Positions 7,584 through 16,051 of a stretch of 64,000 nt of DNA are shown in pieces. Both the position numbers and the translations under genes were made by a program. The stretch lies in NCBI GenBank assembly GCA_964422615.1, contig CAYRBJ010000004.1:1-64000 (forward strand), read 5' to 3'. The stretch comes from DATLWN01 sp964422615. GTDB lineage: Bacteria; Pseudomonadota; Zetaproteobacteria; Mariprofundales; Mariprofundaceae. Position 1 is the stretch's first letter; each line of letters begins with the position of its first letter. The notes beneath the pieces are model-generated. The model searched no databases and was not told where the DNA came from. It saw only the letters and a list, made by a program, of their open reading frames with translations.

Positions 7584-10223
7584 ATGAGCACGGATCTGCA
7601 TCCGTTCGCCAATCCCGGACGCACCAAGCTGGCGCTGGTCAGCCGGGGGCTGGCGCTGCCGCAGGGCCTGCCGCATGCCTCCCGCTACGTCGCCCAGGCG
7701 AATGCCGTGGAGACCGTGGTGGATATCCGTCTGCCGACGGGGCAGTTCTGTACGGTGCCGGTGGGTCAGCCCTATACGGAAGAAAGCGGCTTTGCCCTGC
7801 ATGTGGAGGACGGGCGGGCCAGCCTCGACTGCGGTGGCGAATCGCAGCATGTGGAGCTGCTCGAGGCGCCCCGGTTCTACCGGCAGCTGACACGCAGTGG
7901 CGCCCGTATGGGCAGTTTCGCCTCGCTGCATGACCGGCTGCTGATCCTGCATCCGTTCATGGGCTGCGGCTTCTTCGCCCGTCCGGGCCAGGCCTGCGCC
8001 TATTGCCAGTACGATTCGATGCTGAATGCGGCCGAACCGCCGCTGCGCGATGCGCTGGAACTGGTGGAGGTGGTGCGCGCAGCCCTTGACGAGCGCGAGG
8101 TGGACACCGTTTACCTGTACAACGGCTATTCCCCGACGCCGGATAGTGGCCTGTCGCGCCTGATTCCACTGATCGCGCTGCTGCGCAAGCATCTCGGTCA
8201 TCACCGCCAGATCGCCCTGGAAACGGTGGCACCCCAGGATGTATCCGTCATCGACGAATTGTATACGGCGGGGCTGGATATTTTCGTGTGCAACCTCGAG
8301 GTCGCGGATGCCGGACGCTTTGCCGAGGTGTGTCCGGGCAAGCAGCGGGTGGGCGGGCAGCAGGCTATCTGGAAGGCGCTCGAGCACGCATGCACGGTGT
8401 TCCGGCCGGGTAGCGTCGTCAGCCACCTGATTGTCGGTCTGGAACCGCTGGAATCGACGATCCACGGCATGGAGCGGCTGGTGGCCGGGGGGGTGGTGCC
8501 GCTGCTGTTGCCCTTCCGCCCGCTGCCCGGCACGCCCCTGGCGCACGAGCCGTTGCCGACGCTGGACAACGTGGAGCAGGCGCTGCTGGTGCAGTACGAA
8601 CTGCTCGCGGCCTCGCGCATGCCGATGCATCGCCTGCGCGACATGGGGCGGGTACTGACACCGATGGAAAGCGGCGCCCTGGTGGGCAGGACGACGATGC
8701 TGCGCGAACGGGTCGTGGTATCCCGGCTCGGGCGCAAGGTGCATGGCTGGCTGGATGGGATCAGGCGGCATCTGCGCGTGCGCGCCGTCGACACCGGTGA
8801 CAGCGTGCGCCGGGAGATGGATTTCAGGCCCATCCACGTGCTGGCGGCCTACCGCAGCGTCCCCTTCGTGGCGCTGCTGCTGCTCGCCGCCCTGGCCTGG
8901 GTCGCATTGGCGCATGCACCGCCCGCCGGGCTGTCGGCGCACGGCTGGCATGCGCTGGTGGTGTTCGGGCTTTGCCTGGTGCTGTGGGTGACGCAGCTGT
9001 TGCCGCTGGCGGTCACCTCGATCCTCGGCCTGGCCCTGTTGCCGCTGCTCGGGGTGCTGCCGACCGGCGAGGTGTATGCCATGTTCGGTAATACGGCGGT
9101 GTTTTTCATCCTCGGTGCCTTCATCCTGGCAGCCGGCATCATGCGTTCCGGCTTGTCCGAACACCTGGCATTGGCGGTTTTCAATCGCTTCGGTGACAGT
9201 CCCGGGCGGTTGTTGCTGGCCATGCTGCTGTTGCCGGCGGCGATGGCCTGCTTCATGCCCGAGCACGCCGTTGTGGCCGTGCTGTTGCCCATCGTCTGGG
9301 GGATCGTCCGTGGCCTGGATCTGCCGAAAGGCAACCGCTATGCCACCGCTATGTTCATGGCGCTGGCCTGGGGAGCGGTCGTGGGTGGGGTGGCGACGCT
9401 GCTCGGTGGCGCGCGCGGGCCGCTGGCGATGGCCATCGTGCAGGAGATGACCGGCCGTTCATTCTCATTCGGCCATTGGGTCATTGCGGCTGCACCGATG
9501 GTTCTCGGCATGCTGCTGATCGCTACCGTGCTGCTGCTGCGCATGGCCCCGCTGCACGAGATCGACATGGCGGGGGCGCGCCAGCGCATCGGCCAGCGGC
9601 AGCTGGAACTGGGTCAGCTCGGGTTGTCCGGGCGTCTGATGGCGGCATTGATGCTGGTGACGATGGTGGCCTGGGTATGGATGGGCGAGTCTTCCGGCCT
9701 GGCGGCGATCGCCCTGCTCGCCGTGGCGGCGATGTTCGCCCTGCGTATCGTCGGCTGGCGCGATATCCAGTCGCATGTCGACTGGGGGGTGGTGCTGATG
9801 TATGGCGGTGCCATCGCCGTGGCCAGCGCCCTGGAGAAGACCGGTGCGGCGTCCTGGCTGGCCGCCCAATTGTGGCCGGACGGCATCTCCGGCCTGGCAT
9901 TGCTGGCATTGCTGGCGCTGGTGACCCTGTTGCTGACCGAGGCGATCAGCAACTCGGCGGCGGTGGCCATCATGCTGCCGATGTCGATCCCGCTGGGATC
10001 GGCGGCCGGGTTCGACCCGGTGCTGATCGCACTGTCCGTGGGCATCGTCTCCGGCTTCGCCTTCATGCTGCCGATGGGCACGCCGGCCAACGCCATGGTG
10101 TTCGGCACCGGTTATGTGGACCTGCGGATGATGCTTCGCTATGGCAGCCTGATGATGCTGTCGGCATTGCTGCTGTATGTACTGACAGCAAGGCTGTGGT
10201 GGCCGGTGGCCGGCATCGGATGA
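7584..10223 (+). CDS. Fusion of a radical SAM domain and an SLC13/DASS anion transporter
   Basis: The ATG abuts the stop of the upstream gene and no Shine-Dalgarno site is obvious, so reinitiation is likely. The 879-residue protein has two unrelated parts. Residues about 115-375 look like a radical SAM barrel with a CX9CX2C cluster motif (C128, C138, C141: MGCGFFARPGQACAYCQY) and LYNGYSPTP and GLEPLEST strands. Residues about 430-879 hold about a dozen membrane segments of the divalent anion:Na+ symporter family, with an SNSAAVAIMLP motif in the second half; the matching first-half motif is degenerate (PEHAVVAVLLP). Sulfate import fits its place before cysH, cysD and cysN. The radical chemistry is unknown. 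Confidence 0.8.
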   Translation: MSTDLHPFANPGRTKLALVSRGLALPQGLPHASRYVAQANAVETVVDIRLPTGQFCTVPVGQPYTEESGFALHVEDGRASLDCGGESQHVELLEAPRFYRQLTRSGARMGSFASLHDRLLILHPFMGCGFFARPGQACAYCQYDSMLNAAEPPLRDALELVEVVRAALDEREVDTVYLYNGYSPTPDSGLSRLIPLIALLRKHLGHHRQIALETVAPQDVSVIDELYTAGLDIFVCNLEVADAGRFAEVCPGKQRVGGQQAIWKALEHACTVFRPGSVVSHLIVGLEPLESTIHGMERLVAGGVVPLLLPFRPLPGTPLAHEPLPTLDNVEQALLVQYELLAASRMPMHRLRDMGRVLTPMESGALVGRTTMLRERVVVSRLGRKVHGWLDGIRRHLRVRAVDTGDSVRREMDFRPIHVLAAYRSVPFVALLLLAALAWVALAHAPPAGLSAHGWHALVVFGLCLVLWVTQLLPLAVTSILGLALLPLLGVLPTGEVYAMFGNTAVFFILGAFILAAGIMRSGLSEHLALAVFNRFGDSPGRLLLAMLLLPAAMACFMPEHAVVAVLLPIVWGIVRGLDLPKGNRYATAMFMALAWGAVVGGVATLLGGARGPLAMAIVQEMTGRSFSFGHWVIAAAPMVLGMLLIATVLLLRMAPLHEIDMAGARQRIGQRQLELGQLGLSGRLMAALMLVTMVAWVWMGESSGLAAIALLAVAAMFALRIVGWRDIQSHVDWGVVLMYGGAIAVASALEKTGAASWLAAQLWPDGISGLALLALLALVTLLLTEAISNSAAVAIMLPMSIPLGSAAGFDPVLIALSVGIVSGFAFMLPMGTPANAMVFGTGYVDLRMMLRYGSLMMLSALLLYVLTARLWWPVAGIG

Positions 10224-10238
10224 ACAGGGGAAGGTTGC

Positions 10239-10964
10239 ATGTTGCACGATAAGATCGATTCGGCGCTGGCCCTGCTGCGCACGGCACAGCAGAAACACGG
10301 GGGCGGGCTGGTCTATCCGTCCAGCTTCGGGGCGGAGGCATCGGTGCTGATCGATTTGATCTGCCGCCATATCCAGCCGATCCCGGTGCTGACGCTGGAT
10401 ACCGGCCGACTGCCGCAGGCGACCTACGACGTCATCGAGGCGGTGGAGCGGCGCTACGGCATCAGGGTGCAGGTGGTGTTCCCGGACGAGCGCGAGGTCG
10501 AGCGGATGGTGCGCGAGTTTGGGGTGAACCTGTTCCGCCATTCGGTGGAAGGACGCAAGCTGTGCTGTCAGGTGCGCAAGGTGAATCCCCTGAACCGGGC
10601 GCTGGCGGACAAACAGGCATGGATCACCGGCCGCCGGCGCGACCAGTCCGAAGGGCGGGCCGAACTGCAGGCAATCGAGAAGGACCCGGTCTACGGCCTG
10701 ATCAAGTACAACCCGCTGCTGGCGTGGAGCTGGGACGAGATCTGGGAGTATATCCGCGCCCACGACGTGCCCTACAACAAGTTGCACGATCATTTCTACC
10801 ATTCCATCGGCTGCGAGTGCTGCACGCGCGCCATCGCCGTCGGCGAGGATGAGCGTGCCGGCCGCTGGTGGTGGGAAAACGAGGAGTCGCTGGCAGAATG
10901 CGGCCTGCACGTGATCAGTCCGGTCCTGAACAGGGCGGAAGGCGAAGCGGGCGAAGGGATCTGA
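10239..10964 (+). CDS. cysH: Adenylyl-sulfate (APS) reductase
   Basis: GGGGAAGG precedes the ATG by five bases. The 241-residue protein belongs to the PAPS/APS reductase family: YPSSFGAEASVL is the modified PP-loop, TLDTGRL follows, and C221 in ECGLH is the catalytic cysteine. The paired C109-C110 and C192/C195 match the CC...CxxC ligands of a 4Fe-4S cluster, which marks APS rather than PAPS reductases. The product is sulfite, the substrate of the reductase at 5226. No CysC (APS kinase) is present in the window, which agrees with the direct APS route. Confidence 0.93.
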   Translation: MLHDKIDSALALLRTAQQKHGGGLVYPSSFGAEASVLIDLICRHIQPIPVLTLDTGRLPQATYDVIEAVERRYGIRVQVVFPDEREVERMVREFGVNLFRHSVEGRKLCCQVRKVNPLNRALADKQAWITGRRRDQSEGRAELQAIEKDPVYGLIKYNPLLAWSWDEIWEYIRAHDVPYNKLHDHFYHSIGCECCTRAIAVGEDERAGRWWWENEESLAECGLHVISPVLNRAEGEAGEGI

Positions 10965-10974
10965 GGAGATGGCG

Positions 10975-11877
10975 ATGAGCGAGCACAGGCTGACCCAATT
11001 GCAGGCGCTGGAAGCGGAGTCGATCCATATCATGCGCGAGGTGGTGGCGGAATTCCGCAACCCCGTGATGCTGTATTCGATCGGCAAGGATTCCAGCGTC
11101 ATGCTGCATCTGGCGCGCAAGGCCTTTTATCCGGCGCCATTGCCGTTTCCGCTGCTGCACGTTGATACCGGTTACAAGTTCAAGGAGATGTACGAATTCC
11201 GCGACCGGTTCACCAAACAGATCGGCGCACAGCTGATCGTGCACCGCAACGAGGCGGCGATCGCCAAGGGCATGAACCCGAAGCAGTATGGCGTGGCCCG
11301 CTGCTGCGGGGCATTGAAGACGGAGGCGCTGCTGCAGGCACTGGAGGCCGGCGGCTATGACGCGGCCTTCGGCGGTGCGCGGCGCGACGAGGAGCGCAGC
11401 CGCGCCAAGGAGCGCGTGTTCTCGATCCGCGACGAGTTCGGCCAGTGGGATCCGAAGAACCAGCGCCCGGAGCTGTGGGATATCTACAACGGGCGCATCC
11501 ACGAGGGCGAAACGGTGCGCGTGTTCCCGCTGTCGAACTGGACGGAGATGGACATCTGGCTGTATATCCGCCAGGAGAACATCCCCATCGTGCCGCTGTA
11601 CTATGCGAAGCAAAGGCCGATGGTCGAGCGCGGCGAACTGCTGATTCCGGTCGAGGACGAGCGCCACCTGAATGAAGGCGAGGTGCCGGTACCGGTGATG
11701 TGCCGCTTCCGTACCCTGGGCTGCAGCCCCTGCACCGGGGCCGTGCGTTCCACCGCCACCACAATTGACGACATCGTGGCCGAAGCGGCGGCGGCACGAC
11801 GCTCCGAGCGCGAGACACGCATCATCGACCACGGCGCCAACACCATGGAAGACAAAAAGAAGGAAGGGTATTTCTAG
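10975..11877 (+). CDS. cysD: Sulfate adenylyltransferase subunit 2
   Basis: GAGGAG at 10963-10968 touches an ATG at 10969 but is properly spaced from the ATG at 10975, so I start there (300 residues). The ATP-pyrophosphatase loop is SIGKDSSVM, followed by HVDTGYKFKEMYEFRD, the basic ARRDEERSRAKER segment and RFRTLGCSPCTG, all standard for CysD. With CysN it makes APS from ATP and sulfate in the cytoplasm. It overlaps no neighbour: CysH ends at 10964, and a hairpin-rich gap separates it from cysN. Confidence 0.95.
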   Translation: MSEHRLTQLQALEAESIHIMREVVAEFRNPVMLYSIGKDSSVMLHLARKAFYPAPLPFPLLHVDTGYKFKEMYEFRDRFTKQIGAQLIVHRNEAAIAKGMNPKQYGVARCCGALKTEALLQALEAGGYDAAFGGARRDEERSRAKERVFSIRDEFGQWDPKNQRPELWDIYNGRIHEGETVRVFPLSNWTEMDIWLYIRQENIPIVPLYYAKQRPMVERGELLIPVEDERHLNEGEVPVPVMCRFRTLGCSPCTGAVRSTATTIDDIVAEAAAARRSERETRIIDHGANTMEDKKKEGYF

Positions 11878-11884
11878 TGGATGC

Positions 11885-11986
11885 GCAAAAGGCCTTCCGT
11901 GGCCTTTTGCTTGGACGGAAGAAGAAAAGCGCGGTTTTCTTCTTCCTCACGAATCAGCAGACTGATTCGCCACCCATCCTGGGTGG
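11885..11986. repeat. Array of four consecutive perfect hairpins between cysD and cysN
   Basis: The gap contains GCAAAAGGCC/GGCCTTTTGC (11885-11910), GGAAGAAGAAAA/TTTTCTTCTTCC (11917-11946, 12 perfect pairs, loop GCGCGG), CGAATCAG/CTGATTCG (11950-11969) and CCACCCA/TGGGTGG (11970-11986). All arms are perfect and spacers are almost absent. The second loop has the same GCGCGG sequence as the array at 5082-5199, and both arrays are followed by GATGGG(G)TGCT. A shared origin is likely. There is no T-tract after any stem. Confidence 0.85.
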
Positions 11987-12043
11987 ATGGGGTGCTCCGG
12001 CAGGGGCATCGATGACAAGATTTCATTGAGGGATGATGAGGCC

Positions 12044-13333
12044 ATGACGGATTTCAATTTCAGACTGAGCGAGGAGATCGAGCTGCTCAGGCTGGTGACG
12101 GTGGGCAGCGTCGATGATGGGAAGTCGACGCTGATCGGCCGCCTGCTGGTCGACACCAAGGGTGCCTTTGAGGATCAGCTCTTGGCCGTACGCAAGAACA
12201 AAGGCGACGACCGGGTTGCCTCGGCTTCCGAAATCGATCTGGCCATGCTGACCGACGGTCTGGCTGCCGAGCGCGAGCAGGGCATCACCATCGACGTCGC
12301 CTACCGTTATTTCGCCACCCCGAGGCGCAAATTCATCATGGCCGACTGCCCCGGCCACGAGCAGTACACGCGCAACATGGTGACCGGTGCCTCCACCGCC
12401 AACGCCGCCATCATCCTGGTTGATGCTCGCAACGGTGTGCTGAAGCAGACCAAGCGCCACACCCATATTCTCGGCCTTTTGGGCATGCCGCACCTGATCG
12501 TGGCCGTGAACAAGATGGACCTGGTCGGTTTCGACCGGGGCGCGTTCGAGGCGATCCGCGACGAGTTGGCCGAGTTCTGTGCGAAACAGGGTATCGCGGA
12601 TCTGATCACCATTCCGATCTCGGCCCTGAATGGCGACATGGTGACGGTGCGCGGGGACAACATGCCGTGGTACGAGGGCGAGACCCTGCTGGAGACACTC
12701 GAGGGCCTGGAGGTGGCCAACCAGATCGATGCCATCCCGTTCCGGTTCCCGGTGCAGTTGGTCAATCGGCCGCAGACACCCGAATGGCCCGATTACCGGG
12801 GCTTCATGGGGCGCATCGTTTCCGGCACGGTGAAGGTCGGCGACGCGGTCACGGTGCTCCCTTCCGGCAACACCAGCCGCGTCAAACAGATCGTCGGCTT
12901 CGACGGCAATCTGGACGAGGCCTTCGCCCCGATGAGTACGACGCTGACGTTGACCGAGGAGATCGACATCTCGCGCGGGGACATGCTGGTGCATGCGGGC
13001 TCCAGGCCGAAGGATGCCAAGGACGTCGAGGCGATGGTTTGCTGGATGGGCGAGGAGCCGCTGTCGCCGCGCAAGAAATATTTCATCAAGCACACGACCA
13101 ACATGGTGAAGGCGGTGGTCAGCGATATCGTCTACCGTACCGACATCCACAGCCTGGAACGGCAGACGGGTATCGACGAGATGGCCATGAACGACATCGG
13201 CCGGGTGGCCTTCAGGCTGCAGAAGCCGATGTTCTACGATGCCTATGCCGATAATCACGCTACAGGAAGCTTCATCATCATCGACAGCTTCACCAACAAC
13301 ACCGTCGGCGCCGGCATGATCTGCAGGGACTGA
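12044..13333 (+). CDS. cysN: Sulfate adenylyltransferase subunit 1 (GTPase)
   Basis: The ATG at 12044 gives 429 residues; an upstream frame from 11987 would read through the last hairpin and add unrelated sequence. Motifs are GSVDDGKST (G1), the AEREQGITIDVAYRYF switch, DCPGH (G3) and NKMD (G4), with two C-terminal beta-barrel domains as in EF-Tu-like proteins. It stimulates CysD by GTP hydrolysis. The protein ends where CysN ends, with no APS kinase (CysC) extension, consistent with direct APS reduction by the CysH encoded at 10239. Confidence 0.95.
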   Translation: MTDFNFRLSEEIELLRLVTVGSVDDGKSTLIGRLLVDTKGAFEDQLLAVRKNKGDDRVASASEIDLAMLTDGLAAEREQGITIDVAYRYFATPRRKFIMADCPGHEQYTRNMVTGASTANAAIILVDARNGVLKQTKRHTHILGLLGMPHLIVAVNKMDLVGFDRGAFEAIRDELAEFCAKQGIADLITIPISALNGDMVTVRGDNMPWYEGETLLETLEGLEVANQIDAIPFRFPVQLVNRPQTPEWPDYRGFMGRIVSGTVKVGDAVTVLPSGNTSRVKQIVGFDGNLDEAFAPMSTTLTLTEEIDISRGDMLVHAGSRPKDAKDVEAMVCWMGEEPLSPRKKYFIKHTTNMVKAVVSDIVYRTDIHSLERQTGIDEMAMNDIGRVAFRLQKPMFYDAYADNHATGSFIIIDSFTNNTVGAGMICRD

Positions 13334-13340
13334 AATCGGC

Positions 13341-14216
13341 TTGCCTGCTTCGCTGCTCCAGCGCCTCGATGCCTATGCCCGTCTGGTCCGCCTGAACCGG
13401 CCCATCGGCAGCCTTCTGTTGATGTGGCCGATGCTGTGGGCCCTGTGGATCGCCGGAGAGGGGCATCCGGACGGCTATGTGCTGCTGGTGTTCGTGGCCG
13501 GGGTGTTCCTGATGCGCTCGGCCGGATGCGCGATCAACGATTACGCCGATCGCAATTTCGATGCGCATGTCGAGCGCACTCGCCAGCGGCCGTTGGCCGT
13601 CGGCGAAATCCGCCCGTGGGAGGCGCTGGTCGTGGCCTTGGTGCTGAGTCTCGCGGCGTTCGCGCTGGTGTTGACCATGAACCGGCTGACCATCGCCCTG
13701 TCGGTCGCGGCGGTGGCGCTGGCTGCCGTCTATCCGTTCACCAAGCGCTGGACGCACTGGCCGCAGCTGGTGCTGGGATTCGCCTTCGCCTGGGCGGTGC
13801 CGATGGCCTTCGCGGCCCAGAGTGGGCGGCTGGATGCGGGCGCATGGGGCATGTTCGTGGCCAGTTGCCTGTGGATCGTTGCTTACGACACCGAATATGC
13901 GATGGTCGACCGCAACGACGATGTGAAGCTCGGCGTCAAGTCCACGGCCATTCGTTTCGGTCGTCACGATCGACTGATCATCGGCCTGTTCCAGGCGGGT
14001 TTTTTGGCGACACTGGCCGGCCTCGGCCATCATTATGATCTTGGGCCGCTCTTCGACGTCGGTCTGGTGGTGGCGCTTGGTTTGTTCGCCTACCAGCAAT
14101 GGCTGATCCGCGGGCGCGAGCGCGATCCCTGTTTCCGTGCCTTTCTGAACAACAACTGGGTGGGGGCGGCGATCTTTCTCGGCATCGTCGCTGACTTTGC
14201 CCTGGCCCGCGGTTAG
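13341..14216 (+). CDS. ubiA: 4-hydroxybenzoate polyprenyltransferase
   Basis: The only plausible start is a TTG at 13341, seven bases after the cysN stop, with a weak ribosome binding site. The 291-residue protein has about eight membrane segments and the two aspartate-rich motifs of the UbiA family: INDYADRNFD near residue 69 and DTEYAMVDRNDD near residue 183. The N-terminal RLNRPIGSLLLMWP is typical of UbiA itself. It prenylates 4-hydroxybenzoate in the inner membrane for ubiquinone synthesis. No other ubi gene is nearby, and the following hemC is a separate pathway. Confidence 0.9.
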   Translation: MPASLLQRLDAYARLVRLNRPIGSLLLMWPMLWALWIAGEGHPDGYVLLVFVAGVFLMRSAGCAINDYADRNFDAHVERTRQRPLAVGEIRPWEALVVALVLSLAAFALVLTMNRLTIALSVAAVALAAVYPFTKRWTHWPQLVLGFAFAWAVPMAFAAQSGRLDAGAWGMFVASCLWIVAYDTEYAMVDRNDDVKLGVKSTAIRFGRHDRLIIGLFQAGFLATLAGLGHHYDLGPLFDVGLVVALGLFAYQQWLIRGRERDPCFRAFLNNNWVGAAIFLGIVADFALARG

Positions 14217-14254
14217 GCTTGGCCGCCCAATTCCATCCGACGGAGCGTGTCCCC

Positions 14255-15187
14255 TTGACCCATCTGCGCATTGCCACCCGCAAATCCCCGCTGGCCCTGT
14301 GGCAGGCCGAGCATGTCGCTGCGGAGCTTGCCCGCCTGCATCCGGGGCTGACTACGGAGCTGGTGAAGATCACCACCCGTGGCGACAAGATCCTGGATGT
14401 GCCGCTGGCCAAGGTTGGCGGCAAGGGCCTGTTCACCAAGGAGATCGATGCGGCGCTGACCGATGGCCGGGCCGATCTGGCGGTGCATTCGATGAAGGAT
14501 GTGCCGACCGAACTGCCGGCCGGCATGTCGATCCGGGCCATCCCCGAACGGGCCGATCCGCGCGATGCCGTGGCCACGCGCACCGGTGGGGGGCTTGCCA
14601 GCCTGCCGGAGGGGGCGCGCATCGGCACCTCCAGCCTGCGTCGCCTGTGCCAGCTGAAGGCGCGCTTTCCGTCCTTCGTATTCGTATCGGTGCGCGGCAG
14701 CGTGCAGACGCGACTGGGCAAGGTCGGGCGCGAGGTCGACGCGGTGATTCTGGCGGCGGCTGGCGTGCGGCGGCTGGGTATCGCCGGGCAGATGCACGAA
14801 TTCCTGGATGCGGACGTGATGCTGCCGGCGGTGGCCCAGGGGACCCTGGGTATCCAGACGCGTGACGATGACGAGACGACCAATATGCTGGTCGACGGGC
14901 TGAACCATGCGGACACCGTCGATCGCACCCGTGCCGAGCGCGCCTTTCTGGCCACGCTGGAAGGGGGGTGTCAGGTGCCGATTGCGGCCTTCGCCGAGCT
15001 GGACGGCGACCGGCTGCGCCTGCGCGGCCTGGTCGGCGAGGTTGATGGCTCGGTGTTGATCAGCAGGGAAACCGAGGGTAACCGCGCAGACGGCGAGCGG
15101 CTCGGTCGAACGCTGGCCGAGCAGGTGCTCGATGCCGGTGGCCGGGAGATTCTGGAGCGCGTCTACGCCACGCAACCCAAGGTTTAG
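14255..15187 (+). CDS. hemC: Porphobilinogen deaminase
   Basis: I start at the TTG at 14255, which follows ACGGAG with normal spacing and gives 310 residues beginning MTHLRIATRKS; an earlier in-frame TTG at 14219 lacks a site and adds sequence the family does not have. Motifs include KSPLALWQAEHV, GGKGLFTKEID, HSMKDVPTELP, RRLCQLKARFP and the cofactor-bearing cysteine C239 in LEGGCQVPIA. It joins four porphobilinogens into hydroxymethylbilane. The heme pathway also leads to siroheme for the sulfite reductase of this region. Confidence 0.94.
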   Translation: MTHLRIATRKSPLALWQAEHVAAELARLHPGLTTELVKITTRGDKILDVPLAKVGGKGLFTKEIDAALTDGRADLAVHSMKDVPTELPAGMSIRAIPERADPRDAVATRTGGGLASLPEGARIGTSSLRRLCQLKARFPSFVFVSVRGSVQTRLGKVGREVDAVILAAAGVRRLGIAGQMHEFLDADVMLPAVAQGTLGIQTRDDDETTNMLVDGLNHADTVDRTRAERAFLATLEGGCQVPIAAFAELDGDRLRLRGLVGEVDGSVLISRETEGNRADGERLGRTLAEQVLDAGGREILERVYATQPKV

Positions 15188-15248
15188 GCCGGGATCGGAG
15201 CCTGGCAGCCGAGCGGGGGATTTCGCCTGATCGGACGCTGCTCGGGGA

Positions 15249-15277
15249 TTGACGAATCGGGGGTTGCCCCCTATCGT
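15249..15277 (+). promoter_or_regulatory. Promoter of the tRNA cluster
   Basis: TTGACG (15249-15254) and TATCGT (15272-15277) are 17 bases apart and are followed by a GC-rich discriminator (CCGCCGCC), which is usual for stable RNA promoters under stringent control. The first tRNA begins at 15315. Confidence 0.6.
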
Positions 15278-15314
15278 CCGCCGCCTTCGCGGGCTAGCAA
15301 AGACTAGGGCAAGA

Positions 15315-15391
15315 CGGGGCGTAGCGCAGCCTGGTAGCGCATCTGCTTTGGGAGCAGAGGGCCGCAGGTTCGAATCCTGCCGCCCCGACCA
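15315..15391 (+). tRNA. tRNA-Pro (anticodon TGG)
   Basis: A full 77-base cloverleaf with CGGGGCG/CGCCCCG acceptor arms, anticodon loop TTTGGGA (TGG), T arm GCAGGTTCGAATCCTGC and encoded CCA. It is the first of four tRNA genes in a row. Confidence 0.97.
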
Positions 15392-15424
15392 GTCCGGGTC
15401 GGATACGAGACATGCACCGAACAG

Positions 15425-15501
15425 GCGCCTGTAGCTCAACCGGATAGAGCAACAGCCTTCTAAGCTGTAGGCTGCAGGTTCGAGTCCTGCCAGGCGCGCC
15501 A
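15425..15501 (+). tRNA. tRNA-Arg (anticodon TCT)
   Basis: A 77-base cloverleaf with acceptor GCGCCTG/CAGGCGC, anticodon loop CTTCTAA (TCT), T arm GCAGGTTCGAGTCCTGC and encoded CCA. It reads AGA codons and lies 33 bases after tRNA-Pro. Confidence 0.97.
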
Positions 15502-15509
15502 GCGGGGAT

Positions 15510-15585
15510 GGTGGACGTAGCTCAATGGTAGAGCCCCGGTTTGTGGTACCGGTGGTTGTGGGTTCGAGTCCCATCGTCCACCCCA
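15510..15585 (+). tRNA. tRNA-His (anticodon GTG)
   Basis: Acceptor GTGGACG pairs with CGTCCAC, and the extra 5' G at 15510 faces discriminator C, the identity feature of tRNA-His. The anticodon loop is TTGTGGT and CCA is encoded. Confidence 0.96.
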
Positions 15586-15626
15586 GTTGAAAGATGCGGG
15601 TGAAGCTCTAGTATCCGCCGCCGCAT

Positions 15627-15702
<76 letters not shown>

Positions 15703-15711
15703 TGCATTCGA

Positions 15712-15739
15712 GGAGCTGCACCGGCAGCTCCTTTTTTTT
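15712..15739 (+). terminator. Intrinsic terminator after the tRNA cluster
   Basis: GGAGCTGC (15712-15719) pairs with GCAGCTCC (15724-15731) around ACCG and is followed by eight Ts. Confidence 0.92.
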
Positions 15740-15827
15740 GCGCAGGGTTCGCGGCCGGGTCGGCAACCCTCCCCTCTTGATGCCATGGCATGAGATTTGA
15801 ATATACCGCGACCAACGGTTTTCCGGT

Positions 15828-15856
15828 TTGCTTCCGCCTCGCCGTATCGGCATAGT
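15828..15856 (+). promoter_or_regulatory. Candidate promoter for tRNA-Leu and tig
   Basis: TTGCTT (15828-15833) and CATAGT (15851-15856) are 17 bases apart, after the terminator at 15712 and 59 bases before tRNA-Leu. The hexamers are imperfect, so this is a moderate call. Confidence 0.4.
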
Positions 15857-15914
15857 TCCGTTCCTTTTCGGGGCCGCGCATCCGGTTGTCGACAAGCGGT
15901 GCGGCTGTCATCAG

Positions 15915-15998
<84 letters not shown>

Positions 15999-16051
15999 GA
16001 TATCATTGATACGGCCGGAAGCGGACTGCTTCGCCGCAGGAGTTGCACGAC

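Noticed and set aside
7200..9266. 688-residue minus-strand open frame opposite the radical SAM-transporter gene
   Set aside because: Glutamine/histidine/arginine-rich antisense shadow; a frameshift or two-gene explanation for the plus-strand fusion was considered, but the plus frame is continuous with normal codon bias across the domain boundary.
15425..15501. Suspected extra base in the T loop of tRNA-Arg
   Set aside because: Recounting showed a normal seven-base loop (TTCGAGT).
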